64,000 nt of DNA from positions 1 to 64,000 of the forward strand of contig NZ_FNAS01000008.1 of assembly GCF_900101995.1 (NCBI RefSeq), written 5' to 3'. Positions 7,976-17,115 of this stretch are shown here, in pieces. This DNA is from Riemerella columbipharyngis. Lineage in GTDB: Bacteria; Bacteroidota; Bacteroidia; Flavobacteriales; Weeksellaceae. The notes beneath the pieces were generated by a model. That model was not told where the DNA came from, searched no databases, and saw only the letters and a program-made list of their open reading frames with translations. Every line of letters begins with the position of its first letter. Within the stretch, counting starts at the first letter, position 1. The position numbers and the translations under genes were made by a program.

Positions 7976-8006
7976 GTATGCCTGCATATTTTGAAAACAA
8001 AAACTT

Positions 8007-8035
8007 TTGAATAAACAAATTAAAGATTACTTTTG
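8007..8035 (+). promoter_or_regulatory. Promoter of glyS
   Basis: TTG at 8007-8009, an 18-base spacer and TACTTTTG at 8028-8035, 20 bases before the ATG. Confidence 0.75.
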
Positions 8036-8055
8036 CAGTATATACTTTTTATTTT

Positions 8056-9597
8056 ATGGCTAAACAAGAAGATGATTTCAAAAAAGTAATTTCTCACGCT
8101 AAAGAATATGGGTTTATTTTCCCGTCTAGTGAGATTTATGACGGACTTTCTGCTGTGTATGATTATGGACAAAACGGTGCAGAGCTTAAAAATAACATTA
8201 AGCAATACTGGTGGAAAGCGATGACTCAGCTCAACGAGAATATCGTGGGGATAGATGCTGCTATCCTGATGCACCCTACCACTTGGAAAGCTTCCGGACA
8301 TGTAGATGCATTCAACGACCCTTTAATCGACAACAAAGATTCAAAAAAAAGATTCAGGGCAGATGTCTTAATAGAAGACTATTGTGCAAAATTAGAAGAT
8401 AAAGCACTAAAAGAAATTGCCAAAGCGAAAAAAAGATTTGGTGAGGCATTTGACGAGGCACAGTTCGTGAGTACCAATCCTAAAGTATTAGGATACAGAG
8501 AAAAACAAAAAGAAATTTTGCAGCGAATGGCTAAATCATTAGACAATAATGATTTGGCTGATGTAAAAGCTCTTATAGAAGAATTGGAAATAGCCGATCC
8601 GGATACAGGCTCTAAAAATTGGACCGATGTAAGACAATTTAATCTTATGTTTGGAACTAAGCTGGGGGCTTCGGCAGAAAACGCAACCGACCTCTACCTA
8701 AGACCCGAAACGGCACAAGGAATTTTTGTAAATTTTCTTAATGTCCAAAAAACCTCTCGGCATAAATTGCCGTTTGGGATAGCACAAATAGGGAAAGCAT
8801 TTAGAAACGAAATTGTTGCGAGACAATTCATCTTCCGTATGCGTGAATTTGAGCAAATGGAAATGCAGTTTTTTGTACCTCCGGGAACCGAGCTTCAGTT
8901 CTACGAAATGTGGAAAGAAAAACGCTACAAATGGCACTTAGCTCTGGGACTTGGAGAAGAAAACTACAAATTTCACGACCACGAAAAATTAGCCCATTAT
9001 GCAAATGCGGCAGCAGACATTGAGTTCAAATTTCCTTTTGGTTTCAAGGAATTAGAAGGCATTCATTCTAGAACAGATTTTGACCTTAGTGCTCACGAAA
9101 AATTCTCAGGACGAAAAATTCAATATTTTGATCCGGAAAGAAACGAAAGCTATGTACCTTATGTGGTAGAAACTTCCATCGGTTTAGACCGAATGTTTTT
9201 GGCACTGTTCTCTCATTGCCTCAAAGATGAAGTTTTAGAAGACGGTTCATCGCGTACGGTACTTTCATTGCCGCCGGCTTTAGCACCGGTAAAAGCTGCC
9301 ATACTTCCATTGGTAAAGAAAGACGGACTACCAGAGTTTGCTGAGAGAATTTTCAACGACCTTAAATATGACTTCAATATTATTTTTGAAGAAAAAGACA
9401 GCATCGGCAAGAGATACCGCCGCCAAGATGCCATAGGTACGCCTTTCTGCATCACGGTGGACCACGATTCTCTCAAAGATTTCACAGTTACGCTGAGAGA
9501 AAGGGATACGATGAAACAAGAACGCGTGCCGGTGGAAAATTTGAGGCAGATTATTGACAAAAAAGTAAGTTTCCGAAATTTACTTTCTAAAATATAA
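8056..9597 (+). CDS. glyS: Glycine--tRNA ligase (dimeric, class II)
   Basis: The 513-residue enzyme charges tRNA-Gly. It belongs to the eukaryote/archaea-like alpha2 form rather than the bacterial alpha2beta2 form. Features are the N-terminal GFIFPSSEIYDGLSAVYDYGQNGAELKNN, motif 2 region LRPETAQGIFVNFLNV and KAFRNEIVARQFIFRMREFEQMEMQFF, motif 3 ETSIGLDRMFLAL, and an anticodon-binding domain from about residue 410 (APVKAAILPLVKKDG). It is monocistronic with its own promoter and is followed by a hairpin terminator. Confidence 0.96.
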   Translation: MAKQEDDFKKVISHAKEYGFIFPSSEIYDGLSAVYDYGQNGAELKNNIKQYWWKAMTQLNENIVGIDAAILMHPTTWKASGHVDAFNDPLIDNKDSKKRFRADVLIEDYCAKLEDKALKEIAKAKKRFGEAFDEAQFVSTNPKVLGYREKQKEILQRMAKSLDNNDLADVKALIEELEIADPDTGSKNWTDVRQFNLMFGTKLGASAENATDLYLRPETAQGIFVNFLNVQKTSRHKLPFGIAQIGKAFRNEIVARQFIFRMREFEQMEMQFFVPPGTELQFYEMWKEKRYKWHLALGLGEENYKFHDHEKLAHYANAAADIEFKFPFGFKELEGIHSRTDFDLSAHEKFSGRKIQYFDPERNESYVPYVVETSIGLDRMFLALFSHCLKDEVLEDGSSRTVLSLPPALAPVKAAILPLVKKDGLPEFAERIFNDLKYDFNIIFEEKDSIGKRYRRQDAIGTPFCITVDHDSLKDFTVTLRERDTMKQERVPVENLRQIIDKKVSFRNLLSKI

Positions 9598-9603
9598 AAA
9601 AAT

Positions 9604-9628
9604 ATGCCTCGCAGATTGAGCGGGGCAT
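9604..9628 (+). terminator. Intrinsic terminator after glyS
   Basis: ATGCCTCGC (9604-9612) pairs with GCGGGGCAT (9620-9628) with one T-G wobble and is followed by a T-rich tract. Confidence 0.8.
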
Positions 9629-9667
9629 TTTATTGATTTTTTTTGCATCAACCGAAATTTTAAAGAG

Positions 9668-10888
9668 ATGACAAACCTATTGAATATTAGACAGCAATTT
9701 CCAATCCTTGACCAAAAAGTAAATGGTAAGCCTTTAATATATCTGGATAATGCCGCAACGACCCAAAAACCGCTATCCGTATTAGAAGTTTGCCATAAAT
9801 ACTATACGGAGATCAATGCTAATGTCCACCGTGGAATCCATACTTTGAGCCAGATAGCGACAGAGGAAATGGAGCTTTCCAGAAGGAAAATTCAAAAATT
9901 CATCAATGCACGCCACGACTATGAAGTAATTTTCACCAAAGGAACGACGGAGGGTATCAACCTCGTGGCATACGCCCTTTCTTCGATAATCAAAGAAGGA
10001 GACGAGATTATTATTTCTCATTTGGAGCACCACTCTAATATTGTGCCTTGGCAGATGCTTTGCGAACGAACGGGAGCGGTACTTCGTGTAATTCCCATAG
10101 ATGAACAAGGTATCCTTCAGCTCGATGTCTTGGATAAATGGTTTTCCGAAAAGACGAAATTGGTTTCCGTCAATCAAGTTTCTAACGCCTTAGGAATTGT
10201 CAATCCCATAAATGAAATTATTGCTAAAACACGCGCACTTTCTTCTGCTTGGGTATTGATAGATGGCGCCCAGTCTGCACCTCATTTTGATATCGATGTG
10301 CAAAAAATGGATTGTGATTTCTTTGTATTCTCGGGACACAAGATGTACTCCCCTATGGGAACCGGAATACTATACGGTAAAGAAAATATTTTAGAAAAAA
10401 TAAATCCTTTCCACGGAGGTGGCGAGATGATAGCGACTTGCTCTTTTGAGAAAACCACTTATGCAGGATTACCTTTCAAATTCGAAGCCGGGACACCTAA
10501 TGTAGGCGGAAATATTGCTTTGGGAGCGGCTGTAGATTTCATCAATGCTTTAGGAAAAAACTCCATAAAAAAACACGAAACAGAGTTGATAAACTACACC
10601 ATAGCACAGCTTAGCGCAATAGACGGGATAAGAATTTATGGTGAAAAGGCGCCTCATTCCGGAGCAGTTTCTTTCAATTTGGAGGGCGTAGGCATAGCCT
10701 CTGATGCAGGAATGATTTTAGACAAACTCGGGATAGCGGTAAGAACAGGACACCACTGTGCCCAGCCCATAATGGATTTTTTCAATATTGCCGGAACTAT
10801 CAGAGCAAGTTTCGCAGTGTATAATACTTTAGATGAAATAGATATTTTGGCAGAAGGGATTAGAAAAGCTCAAAAAATGTTAGCCTAA
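9668..10888 (+). CDS. sufS: Cysteine desulfurase SufS
   Basis: This PLP enzyme takes sulfur from cysteine for Fe-S cluster assembly. The 406 residues include the opening YLDNAATTQKP, SHLEHHSNIVPWQ, the PLP lysine K225 in SGHKMYSPMGTGILYG, and the reactive cysteine C364 in RTGHHCAQPIM, the class II (SufS/CsdA) loop. Other suf genes are not adjacent, unlike the usual sufBCDS order, though an Fe-S assembly DUF59 gene lies at 36.2 kb. A selenocysteine lyase activity is possible in this family, but the assembly role is more likely. Confidence 0.92.
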   Translation: MTNLLNIRQQFPILDQKVNGKPLIYLDNAATTQKPLSVLEVCHKYYTEINANVHRGIHTLSQIATEEMELSRRKIQKFINARHDYEVIFTKGTTEGINLVAYALSSIIKEGDEIIISHLEHHSNIVPWQMLCERTGAVLRVIPIDEQGILQLDVLDKWFSEKTKLVSVNQVSNALGIVNPINEIIAKTRALSSAWVLIDGAQSAPHFDIDVQKMDCDFFVFSGHKMYSPMGTGILYGKENILEKINPFHGGGEMIATCSFEKTTYAGLPFKFEAGTPNVGGNIALGAAVDFINALGKNSIKKHETELINYTIAQLSAIDGIRIYGEKAPHSGAVSFNLEGVGIASDAGMILDKLGIAVRTGHHCAQPIMDFFNIAGTIRASFAVYNTLDEIDILAEGIRKAQKMLA

Positions 10889-10904
10889 CGAATAATTATT
10901 TTAT

Positions 10905-11978
10905 ATGAAACAAGATAATAACGACCAACCCATCAGCAATATTAAGCTAAAACAAATCGCACTTCTTTTCATCATTGTAATTTTGTTTTTGCTTATCGCA
11001 TACAACCTTGCTACCTTTATCCCTTCTTTATTAGGTGCTATTACCTTGTATATCGTTACGCGGAGGTACAATTTTTATTTGATTGAAAAACTAAAATGGA
11101 AGCCTTGGATTTCGGCATTGCTTATAATCTTGGGAACGATTGTTTTAATTGTAATTCCTCTCTATTTCACGGGGCATATGCTCTACGACAAAATAGCCAA
11201 TGCCCAGTCTTATATGGATAAATTCTCTGATTTCTTGGATAAAATTCAGGTCTATATCCAGAAAGAAACGCATATTGATATCCTAAGTGTAGAAAATATC
11301 GACAAACTAAAAGAGCTTGCAGGGCATGTTTCCACCATTGCGCTCAGCAGTACGGTAAACATTCTTACCATAGTAGCTGCAATGTATTTTCTACTCTACT
11401 TTTTACTTTCCAACCCGAGGAGGTTTGAGTATATGATGATAAAAGCCGCACCTCTGAAAAAAGGAAATGTAAAAATGATAGGCGACAAAATAAGCAAAAT
11501 GGTCATTGCCAATGCAATAGGTATTCCGGTAGTATCAGTAGGACAGGCATTGGTATCGTTGATAGGTTATTTGATTTTCGGAGCACCCAGTCCGTTTTTG
11601 CTATTTGTTCTTACTGCCCTTACAGCGATGATTCCTGTAGTGGGAAGTGCAGTGATTGTCGTTCCTGTTTCTTTGTTTTTGGCAGCAGAAGGAGATGTAT
11701 ACTCGGGCGTAGGATTGGCTTTATTTTGCTTATGTATAGGTGGCGTTACCGACAATATTCTTAGATTTACTTTACTGAAAAGATTGGAAAATATACACCC
11801 TCTCAATACGGTTTTTGGAATTATAATGGGGATTAACCTCTTTGGCTTTATGGGTCTGATATTTGGGCCAATTTTAGTATCTGTGGCGGTGCTGTTGATA
11901 GAGGTTTACAGAGATGAATTTACCGATGATGACGAGCCTGAAATCATTGAGCCCAACGATAGTACCCAATCAGAATAA
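10905..11978 (+). CDS. AI-2E family transporter (PerM/UPF0118)
   Basis: A 357-residue inner-membrane protein with the family pattern: an N-terminal hydrophobic pair (about 14-50), a third helix near 62-82, a soluble amphipathic region (about 85-135), then clustered membrane helices with the conserved PVVGSAVIVVPVS and FGIIMGINLFGFMGLIFGP motifs, and an acidic cytoplasmic tail. The family exports diverse small molecules or sodium/protons, and autoinducer-2 is only one member's substrate, so the substrate here is unknown. It starts 16 bases after sufS, so it may share its transcript. Confidence 0.88.
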   Translation: MKQDNNDQPISNIKLKQIALLFIIVILFLLIAYNLATFIPSLLGAITLYIVTRRYNFYLIEKLKWKPWISALLIILGTIVLIVIPLYFTGHMLYDKIANAQSYMDKFSDFLDKIQVYIQKETHIDILSVENIDKLKELAGHVSTIALSSTVNILTIVAAMYFLLYFLLSNPRRFEYMMIKAAPLKKGNVKMIGDKISKMVIANAIGIPVVSVGQALVSLIGYLIFGAPSPFLLFVLTALTAMIPVVGSAVIVVPVSLFLAAEGDVYSGVGLALFCLCIGGVTDNILRFTLLKRLENIHPLNTVFGIIMGINLFGFMGLIFGPILVSVAVLLIEVYRDEFTDDDEPEIIEPNDSTQSE

Positions 11979-11984
11979 AAAGTT

Positions 11985-12212
11985 TTGGACAAGGAAATTC
12001 TCATAGAAATATGCAAATTCAGAATCCCTTTTGGCAAATACAAAGACAGGCTACTATGCGATTTGCCTATTTCTTATTTGGAATGGTTTCTTAGAAATGG
12101 AGGCTTTCCAAAAGGACGATTAGGGATGCTTCTTTCCACAGTTTACGAAATAAAAATCAACGGTTTAGAAGCTATTTTGGAACGAATTAAAAAAGAGTTT
12201 TTAGATAATTAA
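11985..12212 (+). CDS. DUF3820 family protein
   Basis: A small 75-residue protein with PFGKYKDRLLCDLPISYLEWFLRNGGFPKGRLG, the signature of the DUF3820 family. No in-frame ATG is available, so it probably starts at the TTG at 11985, six bases after the preceding stop; this spacing suggests translational coupling with the permease gene. Function is unknown. Confidence 0.8.
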   Translation: MDKEILIEICKFRIPFGKYKDRLLCDLPISYLEWFLRNGGFPKGRLGMLLSTVYEIKINGLEAILERIKKEFLDN

Positions 12213-12365
12213 GAGCTAGTAATACAAGCCAAACACTCAGAGCTCGTTTTAATCTTATTATTCAAAAATTTATTCCATTTTCTGAAAGGTGTAATTTTGG
12301 AACTCTAAAAAAACATTCGGAAATTATTATATCATCATTATTAAATTTAATAGCTGTAAAATGCT

Positions 12366-12373
12366 TATATTTG
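12366..12373 (+). promoter_or_regulatory. -7 box for the deoxyhypusine-synthase-like gene
   Basis: TATATTTG, 19 bases upstream of the ATG at 12392. Confidence 0.6.
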
Positions 12374-12391
12374 TGAAAATTTTTAATTGTT

Positions 12392-13369
12392 ATGAGTAAT
12401 AAACCGATTTCAGAATTTATTGAAAAATATTATTTACATTTCAATGCAGCTACTTTAGTAGATGCTTCCAAAGGCTATGTAGCCCATCTAAAAGACGGCG
12501 GCAAAATGATGATTACCCTTGCCGGAGCAATGTCCACTGCAGAATTAGGGAAAATTTTAGCAGAAATGATTAGACAAGACAAAGTCCAGATTATTTCTTG
12601 TACAGGTGCGAACTTGGAGGAAGATTTGATGAACCTTGTCGCCCATTCTCACTACGAGAGAGTGCCGCATTACAGAGATTTAACCCCAAAAGAAGAGTGG
12701 GATTTATTAGAGAGAGGGTTGAATCGTGTAACGGACACTTGTATCCCGGAAGAAGAGGCTTTCCGTAGATTGCAAAAACACATTTTTGACATTTGGAAAG
12801 ATACAGAAGTAAAAGGCGAACGCTATTTCCCTCACGAATATATGTACAAAATGCTTCTTTCTGGTGTTTTAGAGCAGTATTATGAAATTCCGAAAGAAAA
12901 CTCTTGGATGCTGGCGGCGGCAGAGAAAAACCTGCCTATCGTAGTTCCGGGCTGGGAAGATTCCACAATGGGAAATATCTTTGCGAGCTATTGCATCAAA
13001 GGAGAACTAAAACCTTCTACCGTAAAATCGGGGATAGAATATATGACATTCCTTGCGGACTGGTACACCAAAAATTGCGGAGGCAAAGGAGTAGGATTCT
13101 TCCAAATAGGAGGCGGGATTGCCGGTGACTTCCCTATCTGTGTGGTGCCTATGCTTTATCAAGATTTGGAAATGCACGATATTCCTTTCTGGAGCTATTT
13201 CTGCCAAATCTCTGACTCTACTACCTCATACGGCTCTTATTCCGGTGCCGTACCGAATGAAAAAATCACTTGGGGTAAATTGGACATAGATACGCCTAAA
13301 TATATCGTGGAGAGTGACGCCACAATCTGTGCACCGCTGATGTTCCAGTATATTTTGGAAAATTCTTAA
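12392..13369 (+). CDS. Deoxyhypusine synthase-like protein
   Basis: This 325-residue Rossmann-type protein is homologous to eukaryotic and archaeal deoxyhypusine synthase, which uses spermidine and NAD to modify a lysine of eIF5A. Visible family blocks are ITLAGAMSTAELGKILAEMI, SCTGANLEEDLMNLVAHSHYER, IVVPGWEDSTMGNIFA, FFQIGGGIAGDFPI and EKITWGKLD; K296 in WGK corresponds to the catalytic lysine of the human enzyme (Lys329 in WGK). Bacteria lack eIF5A and make EF-P, so the likely role is a polyamine reaction (homospermidine-synthase-like), not hypusination. That role is inference. It has its own promoter, and serC follows 45 bases later. Confidence 0.88.
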   Translation: MSNKPISEFIEKYYLHFNAATLVDASKGYVAHLKDGGKMMITLAGAMSTAELGKILAEMIRQDKVQIISCTGANLEEDLMNLVAHSHYERVPHYRDLTPKEEWDLLERGLNRVTDTCIPEEEAFRRLQKHIFDIWKDTEVKGERYFPHEYMYKMLLSGVLEQYYEIPKENSWMLAAAEKNLPIVVPGWEDSTMGNIFASYCIKGELKPSTVKSGIEYMTFLADWYTKNCGGKGVGFFQIGGGIAGDFPICVVPMLYQDLEMHDIPFWSYFCQISDSTTSYGSYSGAVPNEKITWGKLDIDTPKYIVESDATICAPLMFQYILENS

Positions 13370-13414
13370 AACTATTTACAAAGCATTAATATAAATCTAA
13401 AAATAAAAAGTAAA

Positions 13415-14476
13415 ATGGGAACAAAAAAGCATAATTTCAGTGCAGGACCTTGTATCTTACCTCAAGAGGTTTTTCAGAAAGCATCAGAAGCCATATTGGA
13501 TTTCAATGGCATAGGGCTTTCGCTTTTGGAAATTTCACATAGGAGCAAAGATTTCGTTCCGGTAATGGATGAAGCCAGAGCTATCGTAAAAAGACTAATG
13601 AACCTTGACGACAGCTACGAGGTGCTTTATCTACAAGGAGGGGCGAGCCTTCAGTTTATAATGGTGCCATTTAACTTACTTACAAAAACAGGAAAAGCAG
13701 CTTATCTGGATACCGGTACATGGGCGTCTAATGCCATAAAAGAGGCAAAAAGATGGGGGAATATAGATGTAGTAGGCTCTTCGGCTGATGAAAAATATTC
13801 TTACATACCAAAAGATTATTCGGTAGACAGCAGCTACGACTACTTCCATTGTACTTCCAATAACACAATCTACGGTACGCAGATGAAGTCTTTCCCAGAG
13901 GTAGATACCTTAAAGGTTTGTGATATGAGCTCTGATATTTTCAGCCGTCAATTAGATTTCTCAAAATTTGATCTTATCTATGCCGGAGCTCAGAAAAATA
14001 TGGGCCCTGCGGGAACTGTTTTAGTGGTGGTTAAAAAAGATATTTTGGGTAAAACCAATAGAGATATTCCGGCATATTTGGATTATGCATTGCACATTAA
14101 GAAAGAGTCAATGTTCAATACGCCGCCGGTTTTTGCAGTTTATGCTTCGCTTCTTACGCTTCAGCACCTTGAGAAAAACGGAGGTATTGCGGCTGCAGAG
14201 GAGAGAAACAATGCCAAAGCAAAATTACTCTACGATGAAATAGACTACAATCCTAACTTCGAAGGATTTGCTAAGAAAGAAGACCGCTCTGTGATGAATG
14301 TCTCTTTCCGCCTAACCGATAAAAGTAAGAAAGAGAAATTTGACCAAATGTGGAAAGATGCAGGTATAAACGGCTTGAACGGACACAGAAGCGTAGGCGG
14401 ATACCGTGCAAGTCTCTACAATGCCCTTCCGATAGAGAGCGTACAAGTATTAGTAGATGTAATGAAAGCTCTATAA
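13415..14476 (+). CDS. serC: Phosphoserine aminotransferase
   Basis: The 353-residue PLP enzyme makes O-phosphoserine from 3-phosphohydroxypyruvate in serine synthesis. It opens with NFSAGPCILPQEV and contains EISHRSKDF, LYLQGGASLQF, HCTSNNTIYGTQ and the PLP lysine K194 in YAGAQKNMGPAG, and ends GLNGHRSVGGYRASLYNALP. In many Bacteroidota serC is next to serA and to the LuxC-like reductase/ferredoxin pair; here serA is not adjacent and that pair is near 43-44 kb. Confidence 0.96.
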   Translation: MGTKKHNFSAGPCILPQEVFQKASEAILDFNGIGLSLLEISHRSKDFVPVMDEARAIVKRLMNLDDSYEVLYLQGGASLQFIMVPFNLLTKTGKAAYLDTGTWASNAIKEAKRWGNIDVVGSSADEKYSYIPKDYSVDSSYDYFHCTSNNTIYGTQMKSFPEVDTLKVCDMSSDIFSRQLDFSKFDLIYAGAQKNMGPAGTVLVVVKKDILGKTNRDIPAYLDYALHIKKESMFNTPPVFAVYASLLTLQHLEKNGGIAAAEERNNAKAKLLYDEIDYNPNFEGFAKKEDRSVMNVSFRLTDKSKKEKFDQMWKDAGINGLNGHRSVGGYRASLYNALPIESVQVLVDVMKAL

Positions 14477-14493
14477 AAGAAGAACTTTGCAGA

Positions 14494-15429
14494 TTAAAGC
14501 ATTTTAAGATTATTAACTTCCAATTCAGTGAGGATACGCCAGTGTCCTCGCTTTATGTTTTTCTTGGTAAGACCAGCAAACATTACTCTATCCAGCCCTT
14601 CTACTTCATAGCCTAGTCTTTGAAAAATACGGCGGATTACCCTGTTCCAGCCGATATGGATTTCTATTCCTATTTCGTTTTTAGGTTTTCCCTCAATGTA
14701 AGAAATGCTGTCTACCTCGGCGATACCCTCTTCTAAGCGTATCCCTTCCGAGATGGCGTGCATATCTTCTTTGGACAATTTCCTGTCAAGGGTAACATGG
14801 TATATTTTCTTTATGTTAAAAGACGGATGCGTCAGTTTTTTAGTCAGATGTCCGTCATTAGTAAGGAGGATAACCCCTGTGGTCTGTCTATCTAATCTGC
14901 CCACCGGAAAAATACGATACGGAGATGAATTTGCCGTTAAGTCCATTACTGTTTTTCTTGCTTTCTCGTCTTTGGTAGTAGAAATATAGCCTTTCGGTTT
15001 ATTAAGGAGGACATAAACTGGTTTTTCAGGTGTAATGCTTTGCCCGTCAAAAACTACTTTGTCTGTTTTCTGCACTTGATAGCCCATTTCTGTGATGATT
15101 TTACCATTCACTTCCACGAGCCCTTGCTTGATAAGTTCGTCTGCCTCTCTTCTGCTGCACACTCCGGAATTAGCAACATATTTGTTGAGCCTTATGGTTT
15201 CTTTAGGTTGCTGTATGAGCTTATTGATTCTTCTCTTCTGAACAAAAGAACGGGCTCTGTCTTCCTCGTTATTGTTTCTAAAAGAAGGACCGTTTTTTCG
15301 GTCTCCTTTTACATATTTTTCTCGAGCGTCAAAAGTTTTGCCGCTTCTTTTAGAATTAGTATTCCTATCGAATCCTCTTTTATTAGAATTTCTTTTGTCT
15401 GAAAATTGTTTTTGTTCTCTGCTCATCAC
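14494..15429 (-). CDS. rluB: 23S rRNA pseudouridine synthase, RluB/RsuA family
   Basis: The 311-residue enzyme has a lysine/arginine/asparagine-rich disordered N-terminus (about 1-75), an S4 RNA-binding domain (about 78-135; IRLNKYVANSGVCSRREADELI) and the RsuA-family catalytic domain with LLNKPKGYISTT and the catalytic aspartate in FPVGRLDRQTTGVILLTNDG. RluB modifies the 23S rRNA peptidyl-transferase region; RluE/F or RsuA specificity cannot be fully excluded. It is convergent with serC, with 17 bases between the stops. Confidence 0.9.
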   Translation of the reverse strand: MMSREQKQFSDKRNSNKRGFDRNTNSKRSGKTFDAREKYVKGDRKNGPSFRNNNEEDRARSFVQKRRINKLIQQPKETIRLNKYVANSGVCSRREADELIKQGLVEVNGKIITEMGYQVQKTDKVVFDGQSITPEKPVYVLLNKPKGYISTTKDEKARKTVMDLTANSSPYRIFPVGRLDRQTTGVILLTNDGHLTKKLTHPSFNIKKIYHVTLDRKLSKEDMHAISEGIRLEEGIAEVDSISYIEGKPKNEIGIEIHIGWNRVIRRIFQRLGYEVEGLDRVMFAGLTKKNIKRGHWRILTELEVNNLKML

Positions 15430-15560
15430 TTATATATAACAGCGGCAAAATTACGAAATATAAAATAAACCTCACATAAGGAAAATAGCCCTTACATTGA
15501 ACACATCATTCCCTCCAAAAAATCTTTAACTCAATTTTAGTCTATTAACAGAACAAAAAA

Positions 15561-15582
15561 AATCCACTACTAAGAGTGGGTT
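15561..15582 (-). terminator. Intrinsic terminator after the AT-rich lipoprotein gene
   Basis: On the minus strand CCACT / AGTGG, extended by flanking A/T pairs, forms a short stem followed by an 8-base T run. It lies 10 bases past the stop at 15592. Confidence 0.7.
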
Positions 15583-15591
15583 TTGTCATTA

Positions 15592-16452
15592 TTACTTGTT
15601 GTATTCTATCTTAGTATCAAAGTCTTTTTCAAAAGTACTATCATCTGAACTATATGAACTACTTATTTCCGACGGATACCCCTTGTTATTATATCTATAG
15701 GTATATTTGTTTTCGTATTTTCCATGTATTTCTGTATTAGAATCATTAAGAACAGTTATTGTCTCTTTGCTATATGTATATGTAACATTATTAAAACTAG
15801 AAGGTATTATAAAATTTCTAAGAAAATTAGAGTAAGATAGATATTTAAATCCTGCTATATTTTTGAAAACAGAATTTTTGTTGTCATAAGTGTAAGTGTC
15901 TTCTGTATTTCGTATTACAGAACTTCGTTTTAAGTTACTTATTGATTTAATGATTTGCTTATGGTTGTCTAAAGTATATGTGAGACTTTCTTGAGATGAA
16001 TGATTAACTACACCATTATTTTCCATGTCTTTTACTTCATTTATAGCATTTACTATATCTCCATTAATGGTATATGTTATCTCAAATATATTTTTATTAC
16101 CGTTATGTTTTTTCGTATGTATTTCTTTCGCTAAATTTCCATTAGAATCATATTCAAATTCATATTCATCCTCTTTATCCTGCACAGAAATTATAAAATC
16201 ACCATTATAACTAAATGTTATTTTTTCTTTTTCGTCGCCCGAAACTCTTTCCAGATTCGAGACTTTGTTACCATTGTAGTTGAATGTCAAAATTGTCGTG
16301 TCAATATGTTTATCTTCCTCATAACTCATCGTTGTGAAGCTCTTAGGTAAAATGTTATCATCAGGAATAGTAGGGGTATCAACGTTATCACTTCCTCTTT
16401 TGCATGCTACCAATGCCGTAGCTGCGAAAAATGCAAAAAATATTTTTTTCAT
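15592..16452 (-). CDS. Hypothetical lipoprotein with YD-like repeats
   Basis: This 286-residue protein has a lipoprotein signal peptide (MKKIFFAFFAATALVAC; lipobox LVAC, Cys 17). The mature part is made of short beta repeats such as LTFNYNGNKV, ITFSYNGDFI, YEFEYDSNGNLAKE, YTYDNKNSV and YRYNNKGYPSEI. These resemble the YD-type strands seen in RHS-like proteins and in DUF4595-type Bacteroidota lipoproteins. Outer-membrane attachment is inferred from the lipobox. It is AT-rich relative to its neighbours and monocistronic with its own terminator. Function is unknown. Confidence 0.75.
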   Translation of the reverse strand: MKKIFFAFFAATALVACKRGSDNVDTPTIPDDNILPKSFTTMSYEEDKHIDTTILTFNYNGNKVSNLERVSGDEKEKITFSYNGDFIISVQDKEDEYEFEYDSNGNLAKEIHTKKHNGNKNIFEITYTINGDIVNAINEVKDMENNGVVNHSSQESLTYTLDNHKQIIKSISNLKRSSVIRNTEDTYTYDNKNSVFKNIAGFKYLSYSNFLRNFIIPSSFNNVTYTYSKETITVLNDSNTEIHGKYENKYTYRYNNKGYPSEISSSYSSDDSTFEKDFDTKIEYNK

Positions 16453-16592
16453 AATAATTAGTTATTTAACTGCTAAGATATGCATTTTATGAACTATGAG
16501 CAAAATTACAAAAGTTTTTTTTCGTAAACAGAATAAAAATCACTTAGAAATAGCCTTTATAAATAGGGGTAATGTATTTCGGTGCTTTTTTT

Positions 16593-16600
16593 TATCTTTG
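16593..16600 (+). promoter_or_regulatory. -7 box for the MazG-like gene
   Basis: TATCTTTG, 25 bases upstream of the ATG at 16625. Confidence 0.6.
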
Positions 16601-16624
16601 TTGAAAATTTAGAAAAATATTATA

Positions 16625-17095
16625 ATGGACAAAATAGACAGCCTCAATCAGGTGGCAGAATTTCACAAGACATTCCGCGCGCCTATTTTAGAAACACCGC
16701 AAATCCCCTCTAAGGAAAGATGCGAACTAAGAGTGAAACTTCTACAAGAGGAATTAGACGAACTAAAAAAAGCCATTGAAAACCATGATTTGGTAGAGGT
16801 GGCAGATGCTCTATGTGATTTGCAGTATGTACTGAGCGGTGCAGTATTGGAATTTGGCTTGGGGAATAAATTTGTAGAATTGTTCAACGAAGTCCAGCGT
16901 TCTAATATGTCCAAAGCTTGTGACAATGAACAACAAGCTAAAGAAACCATAGAACATTACAAAACCACCAAAGGCGAAGAAGCCCATTATGTAAAATCCG
17001 GAGACAAATATAATGTCCATCGTATATCAGACAACAAGGTTCTGAAAAACAAATATTACTCACCGGCAAATTTAAAAAATATATTAGAAAAGTAA
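16625..17095 (+). CDS. MazG-like nucleoside triphosphate pyrophosphohydrolase family protein
   Basis: A 156-residue all-alpha NTP pyrophosphatase. The metal-binding signature is EELDELKKAIENHDLVEVADALCDL, that is an E-x-x-E helix followed by E-x-x-D, with NEVQRSNMSK downstream as in the phosphoribosyl-ATP pyrophosphohydrolase-like/HisE-MazG superfamily. Such enzymes clear non-canonical or excess nucleotides. The C-terminal 50 residues (HYKTTKGEEAHYVKSGDKYNV) are typical of the Bacteroidota version. Substrate is unknown. The thioredoxin-fold gene follows 20 bases later. Confidence 0.85.
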   Translation: MDKIDSLNQVAEFHKTFRAPILETPQIPSKERCELRVKLLQEELDELKKAIENHDLVEVADALCDLQYVLSGAVLEFGLGNKFVELFNEVQRSNMSKACDNEQQAKETIEHYKTTKGEEAHYVKSGDKYNVHRISDNKVLKNKYYSPANLKNILEK

Positions 17096-17115
17096 AATCT
17101 TATAACTATAAATTT

